Assembly (NCBI GenBank): GCA_027943335.1
Contig: BSBK01006430.1
Coordinates: 436,501 to 500,500, forward strand
Length of the DNA stretch: 64,000 nucleotides
From: Chamaecyparis obtusa
Lineage: Eukaryota; Streptophyta; Pinopsida; Cupressales; Cupressaceae
Reading direction: 5' to 3'
Each line of letters begins with the position of its first letter. The first letter of the stretch is position 1. This document shows, one piece after another, positions 35,780 to 47,917 of this stretch. The notes beneath the pieces were generated by a model. The model was not told the origin of the DNA, did no database searches, and worked only from the letters and a program-made list of their open reading frames with translations. The translations under genes and the position numbers were made by a program.

Positions 35780-36316
35780 ATGTCGAAGTTTATGAATTTC
35801 CCAATTGAGTTTGCAGAGATTCAATATGACGTTGTGAAGGAGGCATTGTGGAGGCTTATTTCAGGGATGGGTGAAAATCAGACGCAACACCCTGAGCTTT
35901 ATGCAGGGGAGATCGAGCGCGAGCTGCAGTGGGTGGATGTGAGCCGCTTCAAGTCTACAGAGATCACCTGGGCAACTGCAGAAGAACGATGGCTCCACCA
36001 GGTTGCCAGAGATGTTGAATCATTAGCAAATGGGAATATTCCAGGGAAAACATATGTGATTCCCTTCACAGCTTCACTTAATCCTGGCGAGGTGGCATAC
36101 TATGACGGAATTCCAGAGGACGTGTTATTCATTCAGGTGAACGAGAATGAGAATGATGGTGATGGTGCTGCCGCTGCCATGGATTCCTTGCGGGCTGAGC
36201 ATCTGTGTGCTCAGTGTTTTTACAGAGAGGAGATTGGTAGGCCTCCACACATGAGAAGAAGGAGGCTTCACCGTGTAATCCAGCGTCAGATGTGTCGGCT
36301 TCTTTCGCAACATTGA
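35780..36316 (+). CDS. protein of unknown function (178 aa), intact
   Basis: One uninterrupted frame starts at ATG 35780 (MSKFMNFPIEF) and ends at TGA 36316. The frame is open a little further upstream, but without an ATG, and the ATG has a purine-rich context. The N-terminal half is acidic and mixed helical (EIERELQWVDVSRFKS, residues 45-60; ERWLHQVARDVESLANG, about 68-84). A Pro/Gly-containing middle follows (IPGKTYVIPFTASLNPGE). Next come an Asn/Glu/Asp linker and a C-terminal AEHLCAQCFYREE segment with one C-x2-C pair, and then a very basic end (HMRRRRLHRVIQRQ). There is no signal peptide and no membrane segment. I do not recognise the family. Base composition, the TATA box and the intact frame mark it as a host gene. 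A decayed relative seems to lie at 63840-64000. Confidence 0.75.
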   Translation: MSKFMNFPIEFAEIQYDVVKEALWRLISGMGENQTQHPELYAGEIERELQWVDVSRFKSTEITWATAEERWLHQVARDVESLANGNIPGKTYVIPFTASLNPGEVAYYDGIPEDVLFIQVNENENDGDGAAAAMDSLRAEHLCAQCFYREEIGRPPHMRRRRLHRVIQRQMCRLLSQH

Positions 36317-37165
36317 TCTTTTAAATCTACCCACAAATGACTGAATTCAGTGGTCTGTCACTTTATTCATTACTTCTCAATTACATGGTTTCAAATGAGT
36401 ATGAGAAAGCCGCTATTATGGCTGTTATGTTCAGACAGTTTTCCAATATGAATATTGTGTAGATCAATTAAGTTTTTAGAATATTATATCAATAGTCGTG
36501 ACATATCTCCAAATCTTAATTATAAGTTTAGCTATCAGAAATGTGAAGATCAAATCATAGAAAGATCCTTGGTTCTAAATTTAGTAATTTAAAGCAGTCA
36601 ATGCTTCTGCAACAAATTTTATTAAAAAAATATATAAATAATGTGATGTACAAGATTTTCATTGTTTGTTGCCAGTTACTATAGTTTTGCCTCATAAAAT
36701 AACTGAGCAACACAATTAATGGTTCTTTGATAAATTTCACATAGGATGTCAAAAGACTTATAAAAAAAAAGCATTTTACAAGATTTTGATTGTTATTGTT
36801 TTTATTACAAGTTTTATTTTTGAGTTATTGTAGTTTTTTTTTTTATAAAAATTATTTTTCTCATAACTTTTCAAATGTTTTTATTTGTAGACAATTTTTG
36901 AAATACATATTTTTAATATCTATAAGAATAAATTGCAATTTTATATATATTAATTTTATGATCTTCAATTTCAAATCTAATATTTTATATAAAATTGTTA
37001 GAGGAAGAAAATTATTTATTATCAAAGTATATTTAATGAATATAAATAGAATAAAAGAAAGGAGAAAAAAGAAATTCTATTTATTTCATTGATGTAGTTG
37101 GTTCTATTAAATTTAATTTTGAAATGAGCAATCACTTATAACAATGTTGATATGATTAATACACA
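36317..37165. other. 3' flank of the 35780 gene and AT-rich spacer
   Basis: The 3' untranslated region probably lies within the first 200 bp, but no convincing AATAAA signal is placed well. From 36560 to 37165 the DNA is very AT-rich with no gene. Confidence 0.5.
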
Positions 37166-38920
37166 GATTAAAAAATTCAGAGGGTGTATGAGGAGGAAGG
37201 TAGACTATAAGTAGATAAATAGGAGATCACTTATAGTAATTTTCTTATCAGATGTATTCACTATTGTATATTTGCTAATTTTAAATATTTATGCCTTGTG
37301 CGTATTGCCGAAAAACAAAACTTATATAGATTTTTGTGAACGGTATATTTGTAAGTCCTGCTAATCCTCCGGTTTACCGACCTAGGAAATAAAATTTTGC
37401 TAAATCGTTTTTCATTCCATTTTAATGGAATTATTGTTGGTGTTTGTTAATTCTACCTCCTGTTCAACTCCAGTTCCGATGAGTGTTTTATGGATCACCG
37501 TTTTAATCTGTTGTTTGATCCATTAATTTCTGCATGAATACAAGATAACCGATGTTAATTCTTGATTGCATATGCACTGCAGTGGTGATTTTATATTGTA
37601 TAAAGTAGGGATTGGTATGCAGATTGTAATAGTACAATGATTGTAATTTTTATTTTTATTCTGTATCTTCTGCAAGGTTTGGTCTTATTCTTCCAACTAT
37701 ATCTGTGCAGTTACAGCTGCAAAATTCTACAATTATGTGTCCTAAATAAACTAATTTATAATGAGGAGCATTTAATATCGGAAAATCACCGAAAAATTAT
37801 TTCCTCATCTCCCCAATGCAGGAAGCCACGTTAATGCAGAAACCCTGCAATTCAAAAAATAGGGTAGAATGTATGGCCTGTATTTAACGAATGAGGTGTG
37901 AGGATAGGTATTCCGTTGATTTTATTTTTTTATTTTTATTTTTCTAAATTAATAACTAATGAGTTCCAATTTAATTTGCAGCTGAAGGTTTTGGAACTCT
38001 TTTTTGTTGTTTTAGTTTTTGATAAATATTGAAAATAGTTTTTTTCTATATATTAGTCTTATAATATTCAACATGCATTTAAGATATGTTTTTGATATTC
38101 AACATGTATTTTAGATATATTAGACTTATGATATTAACATATAAATTGAATATGTGAATTTAATTTATCTTGAGATGTTTTTCCAAATTAGTCATATATT
38201 GTTTCTATTAAGATAAGATAAGATAAATTTATTAATGTTCAACAAGAGACCAACAATGGTCTAAGGGACTGGAAATGCACACTAAAAGGAACGGCGAACC
38301 AATAGACCACCAAACAATGTCTAAAGGGTAAAGGTTCTGCGGAGTCTTGTGAGGCAGCTTTCCCCCTGTAAAGGAGACGAGGGTGAGAAGAAGAGACGAA
38401 TGAGCTGATCGTGTCTCTTGAGGACTAGAAGTGTACAATTTTTAAATATTTTTTATTTTTTTTAAAAAGCTATAACTTAAAAAAGGGAACCTAATTAATC
38501 TTATTAATTTGTACTATTTTAATAAAATAATATTAAAAATGGCATGACATTAAATTTTCAAAACTATAAAAAAATTATATTAATTTATAATGGCAAAAGA
38601 AAAGTTTCACTTAAATATTTCTATTACATTATATTATATTTTTTAATATATGATATATAATACTATAAAATATATGATAACTTTATTATATAAAGTATTA
38701 AATTTTATATATTAAAATCATATAATTTATAAAATGTTACTTCTAGATCTAAATAAGTTAGATCATTATAATATGTTAAATATATAATAATTTATAATAT
38801 TAATAATAATATATTATATTAGTATATTATACTAACATCTAAAAGATAATTTTAAGAAGATTAAGTATATATATTTTTAATTATTATTATATTATATTAT
38901 TTATATTATATATTTTTAAG
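37166..38920 (+). repeat. Rep-A copy 2 (most continuous copy)
   Basis: Runs from AATTCAGAGGGTGTATGAGG to the ATATTTTTAAG block. It lacks the LINE-C and Helitron-like insertions of copy 1 and so serves as the empty site for both. It carries its own insertion, a short LINE-C fragment at 38212-38427. Confidence 0.75.
38212..38427 (-). mobile_element. LINE-C 3' fragment in Rep-A copy 2
   Basis: A (GATAA)-type tail followed by AATTTATTAATGTTCAACAA and the family 3' end, with an internal deletion near 38325. Rep-A copy 1 (17575) gives the empty site. The insertion follows ATTAAGAT, and a few target bases are missing on the other side with no duplication. Confidence 0.75.
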
Positions 38921-40917
38921 CCGATAGGCTTTATGTGGGAGCTTTGCTGCTGGAAATAACTTATTCTGCTGGAAAATTGTCAACCCTATCACTAGTTTTT
39001 ATTTTTCAGCTAAGAAAAACTATTCACATTTGTTCCCTTGCTTTTTTGTTCAATATTTCCCAAAAACATCTTAAAACAGTTATAGCAACTTACCTTCTAT
39101 TTTTTGCTCTCTTCTTCTTCTTTTTTTCGGCAGCTTTGGATAGAGAAATCTTTGTTCATTCCCTATAAATTTTTGCTGAATATTGCGAATATTTAGATGC
39201 ATTGCATGTGTTTTCTGAAAATTGTATTTTTCCTGTAATTCATGGCAGGTTGTTTTCATTTAGAGGAGTTGCAGTGAAGTCTTGTTTTGTTTTTCCTCTT
39301 TGTTTGCTTGATTGTATCATTTTTTGTTTTGAAATCTTGCTGGTAGTTTGATTTGTGGTGGTTATCATGTCCTAAATGTCTTTCAGCACTCAAAGATATA
39401 AGTGAAAGCTAAATACAATGATGAAATGCCTATTAGTTTTTTTGTTTTTTTTAATGAGTACTTTTCTTTCAAATTTAATTATTTGTTTCAATGGATTTCT
39501 TTTATTGATTATGGAAGATTGGTTTTTGTATTTCATTTTTTTTGGAAAATATAGATCTAAATTTGAAGCTCATATGAAATATTATACAATTTGTAATCAT
39601 TGCCTTTTAAAGAGAGAAATATGACACATTTATGAAAAATAATTGCTCAATTTTATTATTGTTGGATTAACCTAAGAAAACTTGAAAATTCATTTTGAAA
39701 TTTTGTTCCTTAAGTTTTTAGTTTTACTTAGATATTCAATCACATATGAGAGATTTTTTGAGTTTTTGAATGGACTAGATAAAATAAAATAAAATATTTT
39801 TTTAAAAAAATTGCAACACTATCTTTCATCAAGTTTGTATCAAATTTTTTTGTAACATTGATCTACTTAAATAGAGTTTGATAAATGAATGTTAATATAT
39901 GTTCCATTTATCACAGGAATCAATGTTAGTTTCTTTATGCAACATTGTAGTAAATACATAAGTTTTAATTTTTACTCTTTGTTAACTCTATTTTCAGATT
40001 TATATGGCAATTTGTTCTCAGATATCATAGTATTTCTTTCACAAGAACTATAATGTTCTACAAACAATTCTACATTCAGAAATAGAAACTTATTAAATCC
40101 ATAGTTCACCATTAGAAATAGAAACTTCCCTAATTTTTTAATTTTACATTATCTAATTGTTAAAAGGTATATACATAAAGCTTAAACATATAAAAATACA
40201 ATTCTATTAATAAATTCTATTTGCAAACTAAAACCAATGTTTTTTATATTTGAATATGAAATTTTTAAAGAAAGTAAATAATTTAATAAATAATATTATA
40301 TTTTAAAATTGTTAGTTCAATTTATAATAGAAACAAATCTTAAATAAATAAATAAATATAGTTAAGTTTTGAAGTTGATTTTTCAAATTTGTAATAGAAA
40401 TAAATCTTAAATTATAAATCAATAAATACTATTCAATTTTGAAGTTGGTTTTTAAAATTTATAATACAAATATTTGTTATTTGAGATGAACTATTTGAAA
40501 AATAAAATAATTTAATAAATAATTTTAAATTTTAAAAATTTACTTTATAATAGAAATATATATTTTCATCTATTTATAATAAAAGTGTTTGTTTTAAACT
40601 CAAATTAATTTTAGTTTTTAAAGATTGTATAATAAGTTTTTACTTTTAAAAGTTTCATTTTTAAAGGAATGTATAATATGTTTTTACTTTTTGAATTTTT
40701 TTAGTTTTATACTTAAAAATAAAAATTATTTATTATTTTTTATAATTTAAGAGGGTATAAAAGTGGAAAAACTTCAACTGTAGGTTAATATTCACACCAA
40801 CAACCATAGATAATCAAATCCTACAAGCTGACAAACATTTCTTTAATTATTTTTATATTAAATTAAAAATAAAACCTATTGGCTTATTGTTGCATGCACA
40901 AAAGCATGCGACTGCTA
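38921..40917 (+). mobile_element. Helitron/HINE-like non-autonomous element 1
   Basis: The 5' end is CCGATAGGCTTTATGTGGG and GAGCTTTGCTGC. The 3' end has CCTATTGGCTTATTG, then the hairpin GCATGC-acaaaa-GCATGC, GACTG and CTAG at 40914-40917. CCGATAGG at the 5' end and CCTATTGG inside the 3' end form a short asymmetric inverted repeat. A subterminal inverted repeat followed by a 3' hairpin and CTAG is the pattern of rolling-circle elements (Helitron, or Helentron-derived HINE). There is no Rep/helicase ORF and the interior is AT-rich. Confidence 0.55.
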
Positions 40918-40923
40918 GTTTAG

Positions 40924-42382
40924 TCGATATGCTATATGTGGGAGCTTTGCTCCCAGAAATAAAATAAAACTGTCAGAAAATTGTCAACCCTTCTACCAGA
41001 AAATTGTGTTCTAGCTCAAAGATTTTTAGTGGGCTTAGTGGATTTTTTTTTGGTACATTTGTTTATGGTATTTCATTTTTATTAAGCTGAGAAGTTTCCT
41101 ACAATAATAACAAAATTATTGGTAAAATTTAATGTCCATTTTCCTCCAATATTCTGGAGATAATTATGGGTTGCAGGATTTGGTTTGTCTTAATCTTTTT
41201 CATAAAAATAATGACAGATATTATTGAGATCTTGTGGTATCCATAAAGAAAAAATGCATGGACAACATTAATGGCGACACTCAACGGTTGTATTTTTTCT
41301 GACTTTGAAAGGTTTGTGTTATCTATATTTCTTTTAAAAACACAAGGCTGTGGGAGAATTATTGGTAAAAACAATTTCAAATAACTATACTACTTCAAAA
41401 ATTCTAAAATAGCATTTGATAGGTATCTAATTTTAGAATTTCTTTCATATATGTGAACATTCTCTTGTATGAAGTCATGCAATGTTCTGTTTTAATAGGC
41501 TTTTAGAATGTAATGTTTTAATTGGTTGAAGGAACTGCTCACAAATAGTTTAATTTGCATATTATGTTAGTTTGGAGTTTAAAGAGTTGTTGTCCTCCAT
41601 ATATTGTTAAAACTAATGTGACATGAAAGCAGTGCATTTAATATATTTATGATAACTTTCTTTTATGAATCTAAAATCTCTTGACAAAGAATAGAAGTTA
41701 GATTTTTCCAAAATTGTAAAATATATTTTTATATTTTTATATTTTTGTTTTTGGTATTCTAGAAATAAAATATGATAAAGAAAAATCTTTAATTTTTAGA
41801 ATTTATAATAAACATACATCCCTTTTCATAATTAATATATAAAATATTTTCAGAAATAAAAACTAATAAAAGAAATAAAATTATTGTTTAAGCATTTATA
41901 ATAGATGCATTTATTTTAAACTAGAAAGTATAGTCATAAAAAATAATTTAATATAAAATATTTCAAACAAATATATAAATTAATAATAATAATATTAACA
42001 CTATAAAAAATATTTCCTCACTATTAAAAGTTGCTTTAGAAAGTAAGTTTTTTAATAAAGAAAACAAGTTGATTTTTGTGAATTTTATAGTAAAAAAATA
42101 TCTTGAGAGTAAAAATGGTTCTATCAGTTTATTTATATTTTCAAATTTGATCAATTTAAAGTTTTTAAGATCTTTCCACTTCTTCTATCTATATTGTGAA
42201 TTTCTAAATTTTTTACTCTTAAAAAGATTTTTTGTTTCTATGAATCATGATTTTTTCAATTTCATTATTAGTTAATTTTTCTGGTTAATTTTTTTAGATT
42301 CACATTATTAATGGTCATTTCTCATTTTTAAAATTCTAATTTCCTATGGGCGCACTGTTGCATGCACAAAAGCATGAAACTA
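40924..42382 (+). mobile_element. Helitron/HINE-like non-autonomous element 2
   Basis: Starts TCGATATGCTATATGTGGG six bases after the CTAG of element 1. It contains the hairpin GGGAGCTTTGCTCCC (40940-40954) and shares about 80 bp of 5' sequence with element 1. The 3' end has CCTATGGGCGCACTGTTGC, a GCATGC-acaaaa-GCATG hairpin and CTAA at about 42379-42382. The two elements stand head to tail. Confidence 0.5.
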
Positions 42383-43345
42383 AAAATTAATAGATATTTT
42401 ATATTTAAAGCAATTAAAAATTAGCAGTTTAGAAAAATTAGCAATTTATAAGTCTATTTGCTTGAAAATAGAAACAGTCCAGATCTGCAATTTTTTACAA
42501 TTTGGAGAAAAGGTTGTTAAATATTTTAATATATTTGTAATATCATACATGATTTATATGTTGTTTTAATGGCCTATTTACGAGTCAACAAATTTATGTG
42601 ATATATATGCAAAGCACATGGCAAATTTGATATTGGTTTTTCTTTAGAGGAGAGCATTCTTTGTACTCATAATAGGAGAAATAGAGCAAAGTTTTTTTTT
42701 TTCTTATCAATAATATTTATTTATTGACCAACTTCTTCTTGTTTGAAAAGGCACATGACAAATTTAAGCTTGATTTTTCTTTACATGAGAGCATTCTTTG
42801 CGTTGTATAATAGGATCATTAGAGCAAAATTGTGTTGGCATTAAAGATTTACATATAATTTTCAACAAATAATATTAATAAATAAAAAATTGTGAAAAAT
42901 AATTGAATGGTATAAGTTGATATTCTATATTTACTAAAAAAATATTATAGACAATATATTATTTTATTATATAATATAAATATATGTTATTTTATTTATA
43001 ATAAAATTAGAACATTTAAAAATATAAGATATGAATGTTTTAAATTTTAAAATATTTCTAACTTTTTAAATGTTTCTAAATTTTAATGATGATTATTTAT
43101 ATGTTTTTATATTATTTATAGAGTTAGAATATAGAAAATTTATTGGGTATAATTTATATTAATCATATTATTTTTTATTGGATATAATATAATTTTAGTA
43201 GAATTTAACTATTTTAGTTATTTTTAATAATATCTTTTTAATTGAGTGTAGCTTATATTAAATTTAATATATTTTTTTAAATCATTAGAAAATAAAATCT
43301 CTTATCAGCTCACTGTTGCTTTCACAAAAACATGTGACTGAAAGG
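42383..43345 (+). other. AT-rich stretch ending in a third hairpin-type 3' end
   Basis: No coding sequence. At 43305-43345 the sequence CTTATCAGCTCACTGTTGC, then CACAAAAACATGTGACTGA, resembles the 3' end of elements 1 and 2, with a decayed hairpin. No matching 5' end was found. Near 42650 and 42775 a pair of related 60-bp stretches shares GAGAGCATTCTTTG. Confidence 0.4.
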
Positions 43346-43922
43346 AGCTTTTAATATCCGAAAATTGTCCTAAAGTTATTTCCTCCTCATCTCCCCGAGT
43401 GGGACATGTGAATGCATGGCATTTTAAAGAATGTGATGTGAGGATAGGTGTTACTTATTGATTTTGTTTATTGTTTTTTTAATTTTTTAATCTATTTTTT
43501 GTTCTTCTTTTTTAAAAAAATATTGAATTTTTTTTTTTTTTATAAAAAATATCTATCTTAATTTTAGAATATTTAACATCCATTATATCCAAGACTTATG
43601 ATATTAATATATAATTTGAATAGTTAAATTTAAATAGTTTTCCAATATTTTCCAAAATTAGTCATATATTGTTCCTATTAAGATTAATGGCAAAATATGA
43701 TTTTTAAATATTTTTTAAATTTAAAAATATTATTACTTAAAGACAAGCTAATTGAATTAATCTTATTAATTTGTACAATTTTAATAGGATAATGTTATCT
43801 AAATAATTAATAGAAGAATGTACATCACTTAAAGTTTATTGTTATAGAAAATTCAAATAATTTATAATGAGAAAAAGATAATTTCATATAAATATTTTTA
43901 ATACATTAAATTATTAATTTTG

Positions 43923-43958
<36 letters not shown>

Positions 43959-43980
43959 CATTATTATATAAAAAATTGAG
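43346..43980 (+). repeat. Rep-A copy 4, with (AT)n at 43925-43957
   Basis: Begins GAGCTTTTAATATCCG and includes ACTTAAAGACAAGCTAATTG and GGATAATGTTATCTAAATAA. It is uninterrupted at the site where LINE-C copy 2 entered copy 3, so it gives the empty target. It ends in an (AT)n array. Confidence 0.7.
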
Positions 43981-44030
43981 TTATTAAGCTTTGTTGTCGA
44001 AAATGCATAGTTGCCAGCCCTCTTCCCACA

Positions 44031-44721
44031 TGTAAAGACCAAAATTTCCCATAGAAAATGAAACATATCAATCAAACATACAATAAATCAAGAATAATAT
44101 TTATTCCCCAAACAGTCATATAAACAATAACAAGGCACCACACTATAAACGAACCCTATCTCCTAAGCCTCATGAGATGGGAGTGTGGTCCAAGCACTTT
44201 TTCCGCCCAACCATGGAGTGGTTAGCTCCCCCGGGGCTTACCTGATATGGAAGCGCACCGACCCTGCTCGAGAAGACTAGCAACTCAGCACTAATGAGCC
44301 GGAAGAATATGAAGCAACTATGATTCTATCTACTACGACAATCTTTAGTCTAAAATGAAAATTCTAATCACAGAATGGCAGAGAGAACATAGAACACTAA
44401 CCAAGCATATTAATGAAACATATGTGAAAATAATCTTTGGCCAAAGAATCTTTTTCAAAATCAGTAAAACTGACAGGTAATATAACACAATTACCCTTCT
44501 CTGTCTTATTCTGAATTATGCTTCAATTCAAAAATATACTTTAAGCACACCCTTAATTTGACAGGTCTACTTTACTGATTCCTTTTGAACTCAAAACACT
44601 TAACAAAGAAGAATAGTAAATACAATGAAATACTAGCAAATGGTAAACTCAAAGGTACGAACTAATTTATTAAATTTAGAGAAATACATAACAATTATCC
44701 CAAATTCCGTGGACTGTCACA
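44031..44721 (-). mobile_element. candidate solo LTR
   Basis: Plus-strand ends are TGTAAAGACC and GACTGTCACA, so on the minus strand it runs TGTGACAGTC to GGTCTTTACA. A GC-rich part lies at 44150-44290. It interrupts the HINE-like 5' region just after GCCCTCTTCCCA. No matching 5-bp duplication is visible, which lowers confidence. Confidence 0.35.
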
Positions 44722-46952
44722 TCTTTATTTTATTCCCAAAAATGAGTAATTCTAATTACGTAAACCTATATAACAAAATAACAGTTTAGTTCCCCTGTAT
44801 TTCATACTTATTTTAAATGTGAGATTTTTCCAAAAATTTTGTATGTTTTCTGTACAAAGATAAGTTTGTTTTATTCTCTAATTTTTTTAGATCTTTAATA
44901 AATTAATATATTGTATAATTTTGATGACTCAAAAGAATCCTGATTTTTTTTTCTAGATAAAATATTTCAATTTGGCAGCTACTGGTTTTGTAAAATGTTA
45001 TACTGTTTCATCTCTAAACTTAAAGTTTTACAAATTGTGTACAGTATTTCAATCTCATACAGCATAAAATGGCAACTAAAAATTTAGAGTTTTGTGCTCA
45101 ACAAAATTCCAGAACTCGGATGATTTAAATGAAGCTAAATGTTTTGTTTTTATTTTTATTTTTGTTCTATTTTGCTCTGTTTATATGATGTGATGTCTTT
45201 AAATATAAAAGATCACAGGGGGTTAGATAGAAGAGAGAAAAGATTAAACTTCAAAGAATTGTATCTAAAATCAAATGCGCGAGCTTTGTATCTTACGCAA
45301 CCTAAAACTTCATAGATATCTTAGGTGAAATCCTCTGATGCGTCTTTGTTTACTTGAGTTAACTCCATTGGATATCCTTGCTCTCTTAGTCTATTGTGCA
45401 TGCAACACTCCTGCGTAGTCAATAGTGGACACGAGCTGGCTTGGGATGGACCAAATATTAAACTTGGATGATAAGATTTCTTAATAATTTCTTTATTTTA
45501 TTAATAAATTTCCTCTTTTCATTATTTTTTTTTTAATATTAATATAATATCAAATATTCAATTAATTGCATTTATAAAAATAATTTGAAAACAATATTTA
45601 TCTCTTTAATTAACTATTTTAATATAATAATAAACATCTTTATAATTATTATATATTTAATTTATATAAAATTTTCTTATCTTCAATAGTTACTATTTAG
45701 TTTCATATTGTTTTTCCTTTTATTGAAAGATAAACATTTTTTTCCCCTCTACTTTATAATAACTCCTTTGGTATTTGATAGATTATTGAGAGAAGGTTGC
45801 AAATTTTTCAATTGCCATCCTTTCTCTCACATTTATTCTCAGTTTCCTTTGCAAATAAGTTTTCCAAGTGTCAACATCTAAACCTCACAATTATTAAATT
45901 TAGCAAGTTATGACAATTATTGGTTATCTTCTTTTCATTAATGAGGGCTTATGCAATTCCTCGAAAATGCTTGTTTTTTTTATTGGTTTTTATTATTGAT
46001 GATGATAAAAAATGAATAGTTGGAAAAATTGTTCATATTCTATTTAGAGAAATGCACTTTAGAAAGATTGAAATTTACAATTTAAAAAAAAAAAACTTCT
46101 ACATAAACACAAGAATAGAAAGATTTTTTAATAAAATTATAGTTTTTACTTTTTACTTTAGAAAAAAGTATCTTAAATTGAATGATTAATTTACAAAAGT
46201 TTAAAAATAATTAATAGTTTTCAAAAAACTTAAAATTATAAAACAAATACAAATAAAATTTAGTTTAATTTTAGGATTTGTAATGATTTACATCTAAAAA
46301 ATAAAAATTAGAATACAAAGATTAATCATATCTAGTTTTTAGTTTTAATACTACATTTTAGTTTCAAATTTATAAAATTTAGAATGATATTATATTTTAG
46401 TTAGTTAAAAAATAGAAGCAAAATCTTTGCAACAAAAATAAAATTTTTATACAAAAATATAATTGGAAAATAAATCTTAGTTCTTTAGATTTATATCTTG
46501 GCAATAATTTATAATACCAACTTTATATTTTTGAGGATTTATAATAGAAATTAAATAAATTAATGAATAATATTAAATTTTGAAGTTGATTTTTTAAAAT
46601 TATTTTTTTGGATGTATATTACCGTAATAAAAAATAAACTTTTTAGAAAAAATAATAAAGAAATAAATTTAAATTTTTTACTATTTATAATAGAAATTGT
46701 CTCTTTTGTAATTGATTGAAACTACTAATATTTAAAATTTATAGTATCATTCTCTCTTTTTATTTTCTTCATTTAGAATATTTTTTCAAACTTTCTTACT
46801 ATAATAATGATTGTTCCTGAATGACTGGCTCTGGTGGAAGGAACAAGACCTAGGAAACACCAGCCAACCAAGCTAGTGGTTTGGAAAGGCCCCAATGCTT
46901 GTTTGGTCGCCATGTGAATGATTAGTTGGTGTTTTGTGATCACCAACAAAAC

Positions 46953-47219
46953 ACCCAAGGTTTTTGCTCATCTGGATTATTATCCTTCAATGTTGGATTT
47001 CTTTCTACCTAAAAATGATCCTTAGTCCTTCTCTTGTGTCTGTTCTTCTTGCTTATTGTTTCTTGTTCTCTTCTTTCTTTTTTCACTCTTGGTTGCTTTC
47101 TCGGCCACTGTTTGGTGGTTTGTTGGTTTGCTATTTCTTTTCCTATACATTTCAAGTCCCTTAGACCCTTGTTGGTCTCTTGTTGGACATTAATAACTTT
47201 ATCTTATCTTATCTTATCT
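46953..47219 (+). mobile_element. LINE-C 3' end fragment
   Basis: Matches 22065-22303 closely, through CTACCTAAAAATGATCCTTA and CTCTTGTTGGACATTAATAA, and ends in four TTATC units. Only the last 0.25 kb of the LINE is present. The left neighbour, 46780-46952, is an unrelated GC-richer stretch. Confidence 0.8.
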
Positions 47220-47840
47220 CTATGATTGTCTTTAATACTACATGTAATAATTTTTACAGTAGGGTCGGTGGGCACGGATGAATGCCAAAGTTTTCTCAGG
47301 TTGGATGGTGGTTAGGGTTTCTATTTCATATTTCATATTCTAATGTTGTTTTACTTTCAATAAAATAAAAAAAACTATTATCGAGAAAAAAATGATAGTT
47401 CCAATGAAATCATCTTGGTGTTTTCCAAGTGGTTGAATTATTCTTTATGTGAATGATTTATTTCGCTTCATTGCTGACTACCTTTTGAAAATTATCTTGG
47501 CGTTTTCCAGTTATAGATGCATCTAAATCAAGGTATATCTTATAGCTTCATTCATTGCTCTCATAGTTTGCAAAACTAAAATCCAATGTCATTTATTATG
47601 TCAATAGGGATTCTATAGTGGAAGCAATACATGACAAAATGTTGTAATCGTCTACATAGAAATAAAATGAAAAATGAAATGAAAGTATACACTGTAAGCT
47701 TTCTAAGCAATCAAAATGTACAATTTGTTCATCATGTGCAACTCTATAAGTGAAAATCAAATCTCCTATTGGCTCATTGTTGCATGCACAAAAGTATGCG
47801 ACTGCTAGTTAGTTTATTTTATTTTATTTTCCCATCAAAA

Positions 47841-47917
47841 GGGATACATTACAGGTGGTGACTAAAGTTTAGTCACCACTTTTCATAAGACTTTAGTCAC
47901 CACGTGTAATGTATCCC
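47841..47917. mobile_element. 77-bp foldback element
   Basis: Left arm GGGATACATTACA then GGTGGTGACTAAAG; right arm CTTTAGTCACCAC then GTGTAATGTATCCC. The arms pair over about 27 bp with one extra base on the left, and the centre again contains AGTCACCACT. It could be a miniature inverted-repeat element. Host flanks (AAAA and TTCC) show no duplication. Confidence 0.6.

Larger units (their letters stand above)
43981..47814 (+). mobile_element. composite Helitron/HINE-like element 3
   Basis: The left edge (AAGCTTTGTTGTCGAAAATG and GCCAGCCCTCTTCCCA) matches the 5' part of the family as seen reversed near 17420-17480. The 45550-45740 stretch matches 16400-16600 reversed. The right edge has CTCCTATTGGCTCATTG, the hairpin TGCATGCACAAAAGTATGC, GACTG and CTAG at about 47809-47812. 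Within it lie a candidate solo LTR and a LINE-C fragment. Treating the whole stretch as one element is inference. Confidence 0.4.

Noticed and set aside
15824..37834. A 65-codon ATG frame conserved in length in Rep-A copies 1 (15824-16021) and 2 (37637-37834)
   Set aside because: Both frames are inside a repeat that is conserved at DNA level anyway. About half or more of the differences change the residue, so there is no sign of protein-level selection.
45200..45470. A locally less AT-rich stretch that could be a gene fragment
   Set aside because: All frames contain stops and I see no motif. It may be part of an unrecognised repeat.
46773..46958. A 61-codon minus-strand frame left of the LINE-C fragment
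   Set aside because: Short, starts at no convincing context and has no recognisable similarity. It may be transduced flank.
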